This document shows positions 1-8,232 of a stretch of DNA of 64,000 nt, in pieces. This DNA comes from an uncultured Pelagibacteraceae bacterium (lineage in GTDB: Bacteria > Pseudomonadota > Alphaproteobacteria > Pelagibacterales > Pelagibacteraceae): the NCBI GenBank assembly GCA_902538495.1, contig CACBFJ010000001.1, positions 115,534 to 179,533 on the forward strand, in the 5' to 3' direction. The notes below the pieces were generated by a model that was given only the letters and a program-made list of their open reading frames with translations, was not told the DNA's origin and did no database searches. Each line of letters opens with the position of its first letter. The first letter of the stretch is position 1. The position numbers and the translations under genes are program-made.

Positions 1-65
1 AAACTTAAGCTTACAGCTCCAAAAAAAACCAAAAAAGGTCCAGGTATTGTTTTGATTATGTTCAT
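1..65 (-). CDS. N-terminal fragment of a hydrophobic membrane protein, possibly EamA/DMT transporter (partial)
   Basis: An ATG overlaps the pxpC stop as ATGA and opens a frame that stays open to the window edge. It encodes about 21 residues beginning MNIIKTIPGPFLVFFGAVSL. The Gly/Phe-rich hydrophobic stretch resembles the first membrane helix of EamA-family drug/metabolite transporters, and the overlap suggests translational coupling to pxpBC. Only the first helix is visible, so the family is a guess from hydrophobicity and context. The gene continues beyond base 1. Confidence 0.4.
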   Translation of the reverse strand, partial: MNIIKTIPGPFLVFFGAVSLS

Positions 66-1009
66 TCAATTTGAGAAATTAAATTTTGAGTTTCTAAGTC
101 ATATAACTTAAATAAATTTTCTGCACTAGATAAATCAACATGCTTAAACTTTATTTTAGAGCCTGGTGATAGTTGAACTAATTTGTCGTAATCAGCGCTT
201 ATTACTACTCCTATTTTTGGATATCCTCCTATGGTCCCATGATCTGAAAGCATAACAATGGGATTCCCATCTGCAGGTACTTGTATTACTCCTTTTATTA
301 ATCCTTCTGATTTAATGTTGGTATCAATAACATTCTCTATTTTAGGTCCCTCTAACCTCATACCCATACGATCAGTTAACTTTGAAACAACAAATTCTTT
401 TTCTAGAAAGATTTTTTTTCCTTTATCTGAAAAATAATCAAAATTTGTTCCTTTAATTATTCTAATATTTTCTATTTTAGTATTTATATAATTTAATTTT
501 CTTTCCATTGATTGATTATTTAATTTTGAAATATTTATCACTTGTTCGTTTTCAAGCTTTTTACCATCATTTGCACCAATTATTGCTTTTGTATTTGTAG
601 AACAACTAGACCATTGATATTCTAAATCTATCTGACCACCAATAGCTAAATATCCATACACAGACTTATTGGTAGACAAAATATCTATTTCATCACCATT
701 CTCTAAATTTAAAGATTGATAACAGTTACCATCAATAATTATATCTTTTTTTTTAATCTTAAAATTTACCTCACCTGTGATTGCAATATTAATTTTATTT
801 CCAAAATATTTAAGTAAAGGGCCTTGGTACGCAAATTCTAAAGCAGGTGAATTTATCTTATTACCAACAAGTTTATTTGATAAAAAATAATTTCTTTTAT
901 CCATTGCTCCACTAAAAGGAATTCCAACATGATAAAGATTTTTTCGACCCTCATCTTGAAAAGTAGTGTTAATTCCTGCTCTGATAACTTGAAAATAATT
1001 TTTACTCAT
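62..1009 (-). CDS. pxpC: 5-oxoprolinase subunit C (biotin-dependent carboxyltransferase-like, KipA family)
   Basis: This is one subunit of the bacterial ATP-dependent 5-oxoprolinase PxpABC, which opens pyroglutamate to glutamate. The N-terminus (FQVIRAGINTTFQDEGR) and the internal blocks MDKRNYFLSNKLVGN and SDHGTIGGYPKIGVV are family hallmarks, and the length of about 315 residues is normal. The ORF track starts 17 codons earlier, but the ATG at 1009 begins right before the conserved FQVIRAG block and gives a compact 8-base overlap with pxpB, so I prefer it. It lies directly downstream of pxpB and is probably translationally coupled. The cytosolic role is inferred from the family. Confidence 0.93.
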   Translation of the reverse strand: MSKNYFQVIRAGINTTFQDEGRKNLYHVGIPFSGAMDKRNYFLSNKLVGNKINSPALEFAYQGPLLKYFGNKINIAITGEVNFKIKKKDIIIDGNCYQSLNLENGDEIDILSTNKSVYGYLAIGGQIDLEYQWSSCSTNTKAIIGANDGKKLENEQVINISKLNNQSMERKLNYINTKIENIRIIKGTNFDYFSDKGKKIFLEKEFVVSKLTDRMGMRLEGPKIENVIDTNIKSEGLIKGVIQVPADGNPIVMLSDHGTIGGYPKIGVVISADYDKLVQLSPGSKIKFKHVDLSSAENLFKLYDLETQNLISQIE

Positions 1010-1676
1010 TATAATTTTCGTACTGTTTTTTTGATATTTCTTTAAATAAAACAATATCACCTGGATTTATTAAATTTGGATTTGTTTCTTTTGAACTATC
1101 AAATATTGTTAATGGACTATTACCAATAACATTCCATCCACCTGGACTTTCAAAAGTATAAATATTTGCAAACTGTTCGGTCAAAGCCACCGATCCCTTA
1201 GGAACTTTAACCCTAGGTGTTTCGAGACGTTTGGCTCTCATATTTTCAGATAAATCTCCTAAAAAAGGCATTCCAGCAATAAAGCCTGTCATATAACAGA
1301 AGAATTCTTTACTAAAAAAATTTTCATAAATTTTTTCTCTTTTAAGATTAAGTTTTTTCTCCAACCTGACTATATCTAAAGCAAAATTTTCATCACAACA
1401 TACTGGAACTTCAATTGTTTTATTTTTTAGATTATCTTCATTGGTAATATTAAGGTTTTCTATTATCTTTTTTAAATCTTTAAAATTTGTTTTTTTTAAA
1501 TCGAAAGAAATTATTAATTTATTATAAGAGGGAGATAAATTATTTATTGATGATATATTTTCTTTCTGAATACTTTTGAAATATCTAATTACTTGAGTAT
1601 TGGTCTCTTTATTTACCTCTTTACCAAAATCACAATATAATGCTGCGTCACCAAGATTTAATATATTTTTTATCAT
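1002..1676 (-). CDS. pxpB: 5-oxoprolinase subunit B (KipI family)
   Basis: PxpB works with PxpC as the kinase/transfer half of bacterial 5-oxoprolinase. The 224-residue protein starts NILNLGDAALYCDFG, the usual opening (G-D-A-A-L). It contains the diagnostic block GFIAGMPFLGDL and LETPRVKVPKGSVALTEQFANIY near residues 130-175, followed by ESPGGWNVIGNSPL. It overlaps pxpC by 8 bases and diverges from pxpA, with only 27 bases between the two start codons. This arrangement strongly supports a functional pxp unit. Confidence 0.94.
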   Translation of the reverse strand: MIKNILNLGDAALYCDFGKEVNKETNTQVIRYFKSIQKENISSINNLSPSYNKLIISFDLKKTNFKDLKKIIENLNITNEDNLKNKTIEVPVCCDENFALDIVRLEKKLNLKREKIYENFFSKEFFCYMTGFIAGMPFLGDLSENMRAKRLETPRVKVPKGSVALTEQFANIYTFESPGGWNVIGNSPLTIFDSSKETNPNLINPGDIVLFKEISKKQYENYNE

Positions 1677-1683
1677 GCCATGA

Positions 1684-1689
1684 TATACT
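1684..1689 (+). promoter_or_regulatory. Candidate extended -10 promoter for pxpA
   Basis: TGATATACT reads as an extended -10 element (TG, one base, TATACT) just upstream of the pxpA start codons at 1698 and 1704. No good -35 is visible. Transcription would begin close to the ATG, so the mRNA may have almost no leader. This is inferred from consensus matching only. Confidence 0.35.
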
Positions 1690-1703
1690 TAACACTTATG
1701 ACT

Positions 1704-2483
1704 ATGGAAATTAATATAAATTGTGATTTAGGAGAAAAATCAAAACACCATTCAAATAAACATGATCCAGAATTATTGGAAATAGTTAATTCTGCAAATG
1801 TTGCTTGTGGATACCATGCTGGAGATGAGGAAACTATGAGCCAAGTCATAGAAATATCAAAAAAAAATGGTGTAAGTATCGGTGCGCATCCATCTTTCAA
1901 TGATCCAGAAAATTTTGGAAGAGAAAGAATGAATTTATCTGACTCAGAAATTCAAAAACTCATAATTGATCAATACGATATTCTTCAAAAGAAAGCATCA
2001 GAGCAAGGAGAAAATGTTACACATATCAAGCCTCATGGAGCTTTAAACAACATGGCTTGTGAAAATATTGATTTAGCGACAACACTTGCAAAAAGTATAA
2101 AGGGAATTAGTAAAGATTTAATTTATTTAGTTCCCACTGGATCTAAAATGGAGGAAGCTGCAAAAAAGCTTGATATGAAAATAGCCTGTGAGATATTTGC
2201 GGACAGAAATTATGAGGATGACGGAAATCTTGTCTCCCGAAAGAAACCTCATGCTTTAATTACAGATCCAGAGCAGGCAAAAACACACGTTTTAAGTATG
2301 GTTAAAAATCAGTCGCTTAATTGTCACAGTGGAAAGCAAATACCTTGTGAAATCGACTCTGTGTGTATACATGGAGACAATATGAGTTCATTAGCAACTG
2401 CTAAGTCTATCAAAGATAACTTACTAAATAATGGCCTCAAACTGAAACCTTTAAACAAAATGAAGAAATTTACAAATGATTAA
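1704..2483 (+). CDS. pxpA: 5-oxoprolinase subunit A (LamB/YcsF family)
   Basis: This is the PxpA subunit, a TIM-barrel-like LamB/YcsF protein that handles the 5-oxoproline ring. The signature start MEININCDLGE is present, followed by ANVACGYHAGDEETM, GAHPSFNDPENFGRE, HIKPHGALNN, ACEIFADRNYEDDGNLVSR and CIHGDNM. These cover the conserved acidic and His residues of the family. The ORF track starts at 1680, but the ATG at 1704 precedes the family N-terminus exactly; an in-frame ATG at 1698 is also possible. It diverges from pxpBC and overlaps the next gene by 8 bases. Confidence 0.93.
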   Translation: MEININCDLGEKSKHHSNKHDPELLEIVNSANVACGYHAGDEETMSQVIEISKKNGVSIGAHPSFNDPENFGRERMNLSDSEIQKLIIDQYDILQKKASEQGENVTHIKPHGALNNMACENIDLATTLAKSIKGISKDLIYLVPTGSKMEEAAKKLDMKIACEIFADRNYEDDGNLVSRKKPHALITDPEQAKTHVLSMVKNQSLNCHSGKQIPCEIDSVCIHGDNMSSLATAKSIKDNLLNNGLKLKPLNKMKKFTND

Positions 2484-2979
2484 AAAGATATTCATCACAA
2501 TCTTATTATCTATAACTCTGATATCAAATTCTTACTCAGCAGGATCTAGTAGCAGTGGGGGTGAAGGTGATGGTCCAAAAACCAAAACAAATTATGAAAA
2601 GGCAGTTAAATTAATAAAATCTGCAAATAAATATGAAAAAAAAGGAAAAAAAGATAAAGCACAATCAAGTTATGAAAAAGCTTTAAAACTTTTACTTAAA
2701 TCAAACAATAAAAAACCAAATAAACCAGATACTTTAAATTATTTAGGTTTTACTTCTAGAAAATTAGGTGATTTTGAAAATGGAGAGAAATATTATCTTC
2801 AAGGTTTGGCAATCAATCCTTACCACATTGGTATTAATGAATATTTAGGTGAGCTTTACGTAGCAACAAATAGACATAATCTTGCAGTTGAAAGATTAGA
2901 AGTTTTAAAAGGTTGTGATTGTAAAGAATATGATGACCTGAAAGCCATTATAGCTGGAGAAAAGATTTCTAAGTATTAA
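2476..2979 (+). CDS. Secreted tetratricopeptide-repeat protein
   Basis: This 167-residue protein has a typical signal peptide (IKKIFITILLSITLISNSYSA), a Ser/Gly-rich linker (GSSSSGGEGDG) and two or three TPR-like helical hairpins from about residue 40 to 150 (YEKALKLLLKSNNKKPNKPDTLNYLGF and DFENGEKYYLQGLAINPYH). A CDCK motif lies near the C-terminus. It is probably periplasmic and a protein-interaction scaffold. It overlaps pxpA by 8 bases and so may be co-translated with it, but no specific function can be assigned. Its stop overlaps the convergent dctM stop. Confidence 0.8.
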   Translation: MIKKIFITILLSITLISNSYSAGSSSSGGEGDGPKTKTNYEKAVKLIKSANKYEKKGKKDKAQSSYEKALKLLLKSNNKKPNKPDTLNYLGFTSRKLGDFENGEKYYLQGLAINPYHIGINEYLGELYVATNRHNLAVERLEVLKGCDCKEYDDLKAIIAGEKISKY

Positions 2980-4286
2980 TTAATATTTTTAATCATCTGC
3001 TCTGGTAGCCACAAAGCAATCTCCGGAAAAATCACAACTAATATAACTGCTAAAACCATTAATAAGAATAATGGAAAGGCACTTCTAGCAATGTAACCCA
3101 TATCTTTGTTGGCCATACCTTGAAGAACAAACAAATTAAAACCCACGGGTGGTGTTATTTGGGCCATCTCTACAACAATAACTAAAAATATACCAAACCA
3201 AATCATGTCAAAACCTGCTTGTCTAATCATTGGTTCTATAATTGCCATCGTCAATACTACTGCTGAGATACCATCAAGAAACATTCCTAAAATGATATAA
3301 AAAATCATTAAAACAAAAATTAACACATAAGGAGATAAATCCATATTTTGAATCCACATTGCTAAGTTTCTTGGTAAACCTGTAAAACCCATTGCCAAAG
3401 ATAAGAATGTTGAGCCTGCTAAGATAAATGCAATCATACAAGATGTTTTTGTTGCACCTAGTAAGGATGTTTTAAAAGTTTCTAAAGTTAAACTTTTTTG
3501 AAAATAGGACAAAATTAAAGCTCCAACAACTCCTAAGGATGCGGCCTCAGTAGCAGTAGCTATACCAGTATATATTGAACCTATAACAGCTGAGATTAAA
3601 AATATAACAGGTAAAAGTTGTTTAGATCTTTTTATCTTTTCAAAAATTGAATATTCTTCAATAATTTTAGGCATTTGTTTTTTATTGATCAAAGACCAGA
3701 AAATAACATATGACATAAAAATTAGTGCAATCATTATCCCCGGTAAAATTCCAGCTATAAATAACTTTGCAATAGACTCTTGAACTGCTACTCCATAAAT
3801 AATCAAAATTATTGATGGAGGTATCAATAAACCTAGTGTTCCAGAGCCAGCAAGACTGCCAAGTAAAATTTTCTCAGGATAATTTCTTTTTCTTAATTCG
3901 GGTATAGACATCTTCCCTACAGTTGCAACTGTTGCTGCAGAAGAACCTGAGATTGCCGCAAATAAAGCACAACCGACTACGTTTACATGAATTAAACCTC
4001 CAGGTAATTTTTGCATCCATGGAGATAAACCTTTAAACAGATTTTCAGATAATCTTGTTCTAAATAAAATTTCTCCCATCCAGACAAATAAAGGTAATGC
4101 CGTGAGTGTCCACGAAGATGATGTTCCCCATATTGTTGTTGCCATTGCATCTCCAACTGGTCTTGATGTAAATAACATCATACCTATTGCAGATACTCCG
4201 ATCATGCTCAAGGCTACCCAAATACCTGAACCAAGAAAGAATAATAAAACACTTATGAAAAATATTGTTAATAAAATTTCAGCCAT
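2976..4286 (-). CDS. dctM: TRAP transporter large permease (DctM family)
   Basis: This is a 436-residue polytopic inner-membrane protein with about 12 hydrophobic segments. It is the Na+-coupled translocation subunit of a tripartite ATP-independent periplasmic transporter. Family blocks include ALPLFVWMGEILFRTRLSENLFKG, GCALFAAISGSSAATVATVG, GSLAGSGTLGLLIPPS, TATEAASLGVVGA and ITPPVGFNLFVLQGM. It starts one base after the dctQ stop, so the two are coupled. The neighbouring pxp genes suggest, but do not prove, pyroglutamate as substrate. Confidence 0.95.
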   Translation of the reverse strand: MAEILLTIFFISVLLFFLGSGIWVALSMIGVSAIGMMLFTSRPVGDAMATTIWGTSSSWTLTALPLFVWMGEILFRTRLSENLFKGLSPWMQKLPGGLIHVNVVGCALFAAISGSSAATVATVGKMSIPELRKRNYPEKILLGSLAGSGTLGLLIPPSIILIIYGVAVQESIAKLFIAGILPGIMIALIFMSYVIFWSLINKKQMPKIIEEYSIFEKIKRSKQLLPVIFLISAVIGSIYTGIATATEAASLGVVGALILSYFQKSLTLETFKTSLLGATKTSCMIAFILAGSTFLSLAMGFTGLPRNLAMWIQNMDLSPYVLIFVLMIFYIILGMFLDGISAVVLTMAIIEPMIRQAGFDMIWFGIFLVIVVEMAQITPPVGFNLFVLQGMANKDMGYIARSAFPLFLLMVLAVILVVIFPEIALWLPEQMIKNIN

Positions 4287-4769
4287 TTAACTTTTTTTAA
4301 AAATTAAAATAAGTTGATGAAAAACACACATAAAGAAAATAGTGGAACCAAAAGCTACACTTGTTTGAGGGATCCAAATTAAAATTTCATCTGCACCCTC
4401 ACTTCTCTCTTGAAATTTATATGAAATAACTAACATTTTAACAAAATAAAATGCCAAATACCCAGAGAAAAAAGTTGCTACACTTAAACACCAGATTTCA
4501 ATAAATTTTCTTTTTAAACCTGATAATTTTTCAAGAAAAAGAGTAATCCTTATGTGACCGTTTTCAACAAATGTATAAGCTAATGCAAAAAAAGATGCTG
4601 CAGCCATACAGTAACCTGAGTATTCAGCAAGACCTCTGATATAAAAACCAAATATTCTTGATGAAATACCTATCAAAATGAATACTGCCACTAAAATAAG
4701 AAATGCTGCTGCGATATATCCAGAAAATTTATAAAGTTTATTTAAATTTTTATCTAAGATTTTAAACAT
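4287..4769 (-). CDS. dctQ: TRAP transporter small permease (DctQ family)
   Basis: The 160-residue protein has four hydrophobic segments, roughly residues 15-40, 50-70, 90-112 and 130-155. The helix-2 region YSGYCMAAASFFALAYTFVENGHIRI is typical of DctQ, the small membrane subunit that pairs with DctM. It is separated from dctP by a strong hairpin and abuts dctM. Size and position in a dctP-dctQ-dctM order match the family. Confidence 0.92.
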   Translation of the reverse strand: MFKILDKNLNKLYKFSGYIAAAFLILVAVFILIGISSRIFGFYIRGLAEYSGYCMAAASFFALAYTFVENGHIRITLFLEKLSGLKRKFIEIWCLSVATFFSGYLAFYFVKMLVISYKFQERSEGADEILIWIPQTSVAFGSTIFFMCVFHQLILIFKKS

Positions 4770-4775
4770 GATAAT

Positions 4776-4808
4776 TTAAGGCCACCTAAAATTCTTTGGT
4801 GGCCTTAA
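4776..4808 (-). terminator. Intercistronic hairpin between dctP and dctQM
   Basis: A perfect 11-bp inverted repeat (TTAAGGCCACC / GGTGGCCTTAA) encloses an 11-base loop between the dctP stop and the dctQ start. No long U-tract follows, so it is more likely a partial terminator or a 3'-end stabiliser for dctP mRNA than a full stop. Such an element would allow more binding protein than permease to be made; that role is inferred. Confidence 0.65.
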
Positions 4809-4819
4809 TTAAAATTTGA

Positions 4820-5791
4820 TTATTTATAACTTGATAAAACGGCTGCCCCTCTTGAACCAGCTTTTTGAGACCATTCCTTTGCCATAGTCTCACCTACTTT
4901 TTCAAAATGAGCTTGTAGAGACGCATTTACTTTGCCTACTACCATCCCAGCATTAGCTAAAGCTTTTTTGTCGCCGACATTTCCTTGTTTTGATAATTGC
5001 CAGCCTTTTCTCTCTGCTAAAGCTGCTTGTTTCATTACTAGATCTTTTGTTGCTTGATCAAGTTTATTCCAAGAATCTTTATTTACAATTACCATATTTT
5101 TTGGAAACCAAGCTGCTATATCATAAAAATATTTCACACCATTCTCCCATATTTTAGAATTTTTTCCTGTCGTTGGGGAAGTGATCATACTTTCAACAGC
5201 ACCAGTAGAAAATGCTTGGCTTATTTCAGCAGCTTCAATTTTAGTTGGCGCCATACCTGTTAGCTCAGCAATTCTAATCGTTGCAGAATTGTATGCTCTG
5301 AACTTTAAACCCTTAAGGTCATTGACAGAGTTGATTTCCTTTTTGCTATATAAGCCTTGTGCAGGCCATGGCACGGCATAAAGAAATACTAAACCTTTTT
5401 CATCTAAGCCTTTGATGATCTCAGCTTTAGATGCTTTGTATAATTTCATTGCATCCGAGTAAGATGTTGCCAAGAATGGCTGTGAGTCTACTTCCAGTAA
5501 AGGGTCCTCTTTACCTAAGGCTGACATAAATCTTTCTCCAATCTGAGCTTGACCAGTTCTCACAGCTCTAAAGATTTCTCCACCTTTAAATAATGAGCCG
5601 CCTGGATGTGTAACTATTGTAAGTTTTCCACCACTTTTTTCAGTCACATTTTTTGCAAATTCAGTTGCGTTTGCAGAATGAAAATTACCAGCACCATAAG
5701 CTAATGCCATATCCCATTTTTCCGCAAAAGAAGAATTAATTGACAAAATTGATGAAACCAAAATAATTGATAAGTATTTTATGAATTTCAT
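4820..5791 (-). CDS. dctP: TRAP transporter periplasmic solute-binding protein (DctP family)
   Basis: The 323-residue protein has an N-terminal signal peptide (MKFIKYLSIILVSSILSINSSFA). The DctP fold is marked by SANATEFAKNVTEKSGGKLTIVTHPGGSLFKGGEIFRAVRTGQAQIGE, LKGLKFRAYNSATIRIAELTGMAPTKIEA and AFSTGAVESMITSP. The Arg in LKFRAYNS corresponds to the conserved carboxylate-binding Arg of the family, implying an organic acid ligand. A strong ribosome-binding site (GGAGG) precedes the ATG. It is first in dctPQM and adjacent to the pxp genes. The substrate is not readable from sequence; pyroglutamate is a contextual hypothesis. Confidence 0.94.
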   Translation of the reverse strand: MKFIKYLSIILVSSILSINSSFAEKWDMALAYGAGNFHSANATEFAKNVTEKSGGKLTIVTHPGGSLFKGGEIFRAVRTGQAQIGERFMSALGKEDPLLEVDSQPFLATSYSDAMKLYKASKAEIIKGLDEKGLVFLYAVPWPAQGLYSKKEINSVNDLKGLKFRAYNSATIRIAELTGMAPTKIEAAEISQAFSTGAVESMITSPTTGKNSKIWENGVKYFYDIAAWFPKNMVIVNKDSWNKLDQATKDLVMKQAALAERKGWQLSKQGNVGDKKALANAGMVVGKVNASLQAHFEKVGETMAKEWSQKAGSRGAAVLSSYK

Positions 5792-5904
5792 TTATCCTCC
5801 ATTTTTTTTAAAAGCATTTCATTATGTATTAAAATAATTATCAATAAAAAAATTATACTACTTTTAATTGAATAATTTAAAATATCTAATACTATGGGCT
5901 TACT

Positions 5905-6516
5905 TTGTTAGAAGAAGCACTCATATTAGTTCAGATTATTTTCATTGATATAATCTTGGCAGCAGATAATGCGATCATTATTGGATTGATTGCAGCTAAT
6001 TTTGCGCCCAAAAATAGAAGACAAATTATTTTATGGGGTGTAGCTGGAGCATTAATTTTTAAAATTGTTTTTGCATTATTTGCTACATATTTATTTGAAT
6101 TTTATTTTATAAAAATATTGGGAGGTTTACTCTTAATTTGGATTGTTAATGATTTGAGAAAGGATCTTTTTGAGATTAAAAAAGTTAAATCTCCAACTAA
6201 AAAATCAAAAGAGCCTTCATATATTCAAAGTGTGTATAAAGTTTTATTTGCTGATATTACGATAAGTTTTGATAACGTAATTGGAGTTGTTGGGGCAGCA
6301 AAGGGTAATTTCGGTTTTATGATTTTCGGTCTTGTATTATCAGTTGTGCTTACTGGTGCTATGGCAACCTATCTTGCTAACTATATTCAAAAACATTTAT
6401 GGATTGCTTATGTGGGTTTAGGGTTTATCTTACTTGTTGCTCTTCAACTGGTAATTGGTGGTCTAGTTGATCTAGATATATTGTCTATAAATGAAGAATT
6501 TAAAAAATATTTCTAA
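5905..6516 (+). CDS. TerC/YjbE-family integral membrane protein (probable metal-ion exporter)
   Basis: The 203-residue protein has about seven membrane segments and two TerC half-repeats, each with the acidic signature: IDIILAADNAIIIGL near residue 14 and ADITISFDNVIGVVG near residue 115. TerC/YjbE proteins are linked to manganese or other divalent metal export. The start codon is TTG; an upstream ATG at 5894 runs into a stop after five codons, so TTG is the only good choice. It diverges from dctP and converges on panB with overlapping stops. The ion is unknown. Confidence 0.85.
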   Translation: MLEEALILVQIIFIDIILAADNAIIIGLIAANFAPKNRRQIILWGVAGALIFKIVFALFATYLFEFYFIKILGGLLLIWIVNDLRKDLFEIKKVKSPTKKSKEPSYIQSVYKVLFADITISFDNVIGVVGAAKGNFGFMIFGLVLSVVLTGAMATYLANYIQKHLWIAYVGLGFILLVALQLVIGGLVDLDILSINEEFKKYF

Positions 6517-7286
6517 TAAGAATGTTTTTTTGTAGGGTATTTTTTTTTCCTTACCTCTGAGGCATACTTTCTAATACCAACATTGATATACTTTTTAACA
6601 TTAGAAAACCTTTTAACAAATTTAATGTTGGTATGATTTAATCCAATTAAATCATCAGTCACTAAAACTTGACCATCACAATACACAGATGAACCAATTC
6701 CAATTGTTGGAATATTCAATTTTTGAGTAATGAGTTTTGCAATTTCAGTTTTTACACACTCTAAAACAATTGCAAATACTCCACTTTCTTGTAACAACAT
6801 TGCATCACTTATTAAGTTTTTTATTTCACTATTCGTTTTTCCCTTAGATTTAAATTTTTTTGTTGATTGAGGAAGTAGACCAATATGACCCATAACTGGG
6901 ATTTTATTTTTAATTAAAAACTTTATTTGTTCGATAACCCTTTTGCCACCTTCTAATTTTACTGCATCACATTTAGTCTCTTTTAGAATTTTCTTGGAAT
7001 TCTTTAATGCTAGAGACTTAGTACTATAAGTTTTAAAAGGCATATCGACAACCATTAAACTTTTTTTAATACCCAATCTAACACTTTTGGAGTGATTGAT
7101 CATTTCTGTTAAGGAGACTTTTTTTGTTGAAGAATAATTATATAAAACAGAGCCTAAGGAGTCTCCAACTAAAACAATATCAACATGTTTATCAACCTCT
7201 TCTGCGATATTTTTTGAGTAAGCCGTAAGACATACAATTTTTTGTTTGTTTTTTTTGTTAATTATATCTGAAATTTTTTTTTTCAT
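6513..7286 (-). CDS. panB: 3-methyl-2-oxobutanoate hydroxymethyltransferase
   Basis: PanB transfers a hydroxymethyl group from methylene-tetrahydrofolate to ketoisovalerate, the first step of pantoate (vitamin B5) synthesis. At 257 residues it is of normal length. Motifs: ACLTAYS-type opening (IVCLTAYSKNIAEEVD), metal-binding VGDSLGSVLY, AVKLEGG, VMGHIGLLPQS, FAIVLECVKTEIAKLI and PTIGIGSSVYCDGQVLVTDDLIGL. The C-terminus is Lys-rich and short. No panC lies beside it here, so the rest of the pathway must be elsewhere or absent. Confidence 0.95.
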   Translation of the reverse strand: MKKKISDIINKKNKQKIVCLTAYSKNIAEEVDKHVDIVLVGDSLGSVLYNYSSTKKVSLTEMINHSKSVRLGIKKSLMVVDMPFKTYSTKSLALKNSKKILKETKCDAVKLEGGKRVIEQIKFLIKNKIPVMGHIGLLPQSTKKFKSKGKTNSEIKNLISDAMLLQESGVFAIVLECVKTEIAKLITQKLNIPTIGIGSSVYCDGQVLVTDDLIGLNHTNIKFVKRFSNVKKYINVGIRKYASEVRKKKYPTKKHSY

Positions 7287-7449
7287 CGACTTAATAAGAG
7301 ACGGTATTTTCTACTCTTCTTGTGTCCTTTAACTCAAGACCTTTACAAAAAAACCTAAACGACCTATTTACGTTTTTAATTTTAATCATTTTATGTAAAT
7401 ATTTTTTTATCTATGATGTATTTAAATTTGAATTTAATTCAACTTAAAA

Positions 7450-8232
7450 TTACAAATTTTTATTTTTTTCTGAGGAATAACCCAATGCAACTGCTGTTGG
7501 ATCAAGTTTTTCAATAATTACATTTACTTCTTGGGTAGAAAAAACTTTTTTCCATTCTCCGGATTTTCTTAGTGAAATATGACCAGTTTGAAAACCAGTG
7601 TTAATATCGAAAGATCTATAAAATCCATTTCCAAATTTAACTATTTTTTTTGTATCTACAATTTCATTTTTGTTAATTTTCATCTCAATTTCTTCATCAT
7701 TAATTTTTATTAAATTCTTAACTTTATTTTTACTATATTTTAAACTTATATTTTTTATTTGAATTTCAGATAACTCTACATCACAAAATTCAGACAATTT
7801 CTTAATTAGTTCATCTTTTTGATTTTCAATATCTTCATATTTCACTAAAAAAATATTTTTACAAAGATTTTGGTAATAATTAAGCCAATTTAATAAATCT
7901 GATGCTACTGTTAAAGATTTATCTAAATCACACTTCATAAACTCTTTATAAGATGCACATACATCATAAGGATTTCTAATATTAACTACAACTTTGGATC
8001 TGGGAGGTAAGATCATTAATCTACCGTGTATTTTTAATACAAATTTATTTAATGGATTCTTATCCAGTTGCGCTTTTGAAGTATAATAATCTAAAATTTC
8101 TTTATCAGATTGAATTTGATCTTTTGGAAATACATTTAAGTTGTTTTCAGTAAAAATTTCTCTAATTATATTAGTTGTCCACATTGAACCAGTTCTTGGA
8201 ACTGAGGCTACCCAAAATGTATTGATTTCCAT
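7450..8232 (-). CDS. Sulfotransferase-domain protein
   Basis: The 260-residue protein carries both PAPS-binding signatures of sulfotransferases: the 5'-phosphosulfate loop (SVPRTGSMWTTNII, residues about 10-23) and the 3'-phosphate motif (VVNIRNPYDVCASYKEF, about 82-98). It would transfer sulfate from PAPS to an unknown acceptor. Its start overlaps the guaA stop by one base, so it is the last gene of the guaB-TPR-guaA operon. A link between purine synthesis and sulfation is not obvious; perhaps it is only co-transcribed. Confidence 0.75.
   Translation of the reverse strand: MEINTFWVASVPRTGSMWTTNIIREIFTENNLNVFPKDQIQSDKEILDYYTSKAQLDKNPLNKFVLKIHGRLMILPPRSKVVVNIRNPYDVCASYKEFMKCDLDKSLTVASDLLNWLNYYQNLCKNIFLVKYEDIENQKDELIKKLSEFCDVELSEIQIKNISLKYSKNKVKNLIKINDEEIEMKINKNEIVDTKKIVKFGNGFYRSFDINTGFQTGHISLRKSGEWKKVFSTQEVNVIIEKLDPTAVALGYSSEKNKNL

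Noticed and set aside
1673-1900. 75-residue minus-strand ORF opposite pxpA
   Set aside because: Lies wholly antisense to a confident gene; Cys/Trp/Phe-rich translation is typical of a shadow frame.
7428-7442. TTGAAT-TTA-ATTCAA inverted repeat after the sulfotransferase gene
   Set aside because: A 6-bp AT-rich stem without a U-tract is expected by chance in such AT-rich DNA; not called a terminator.
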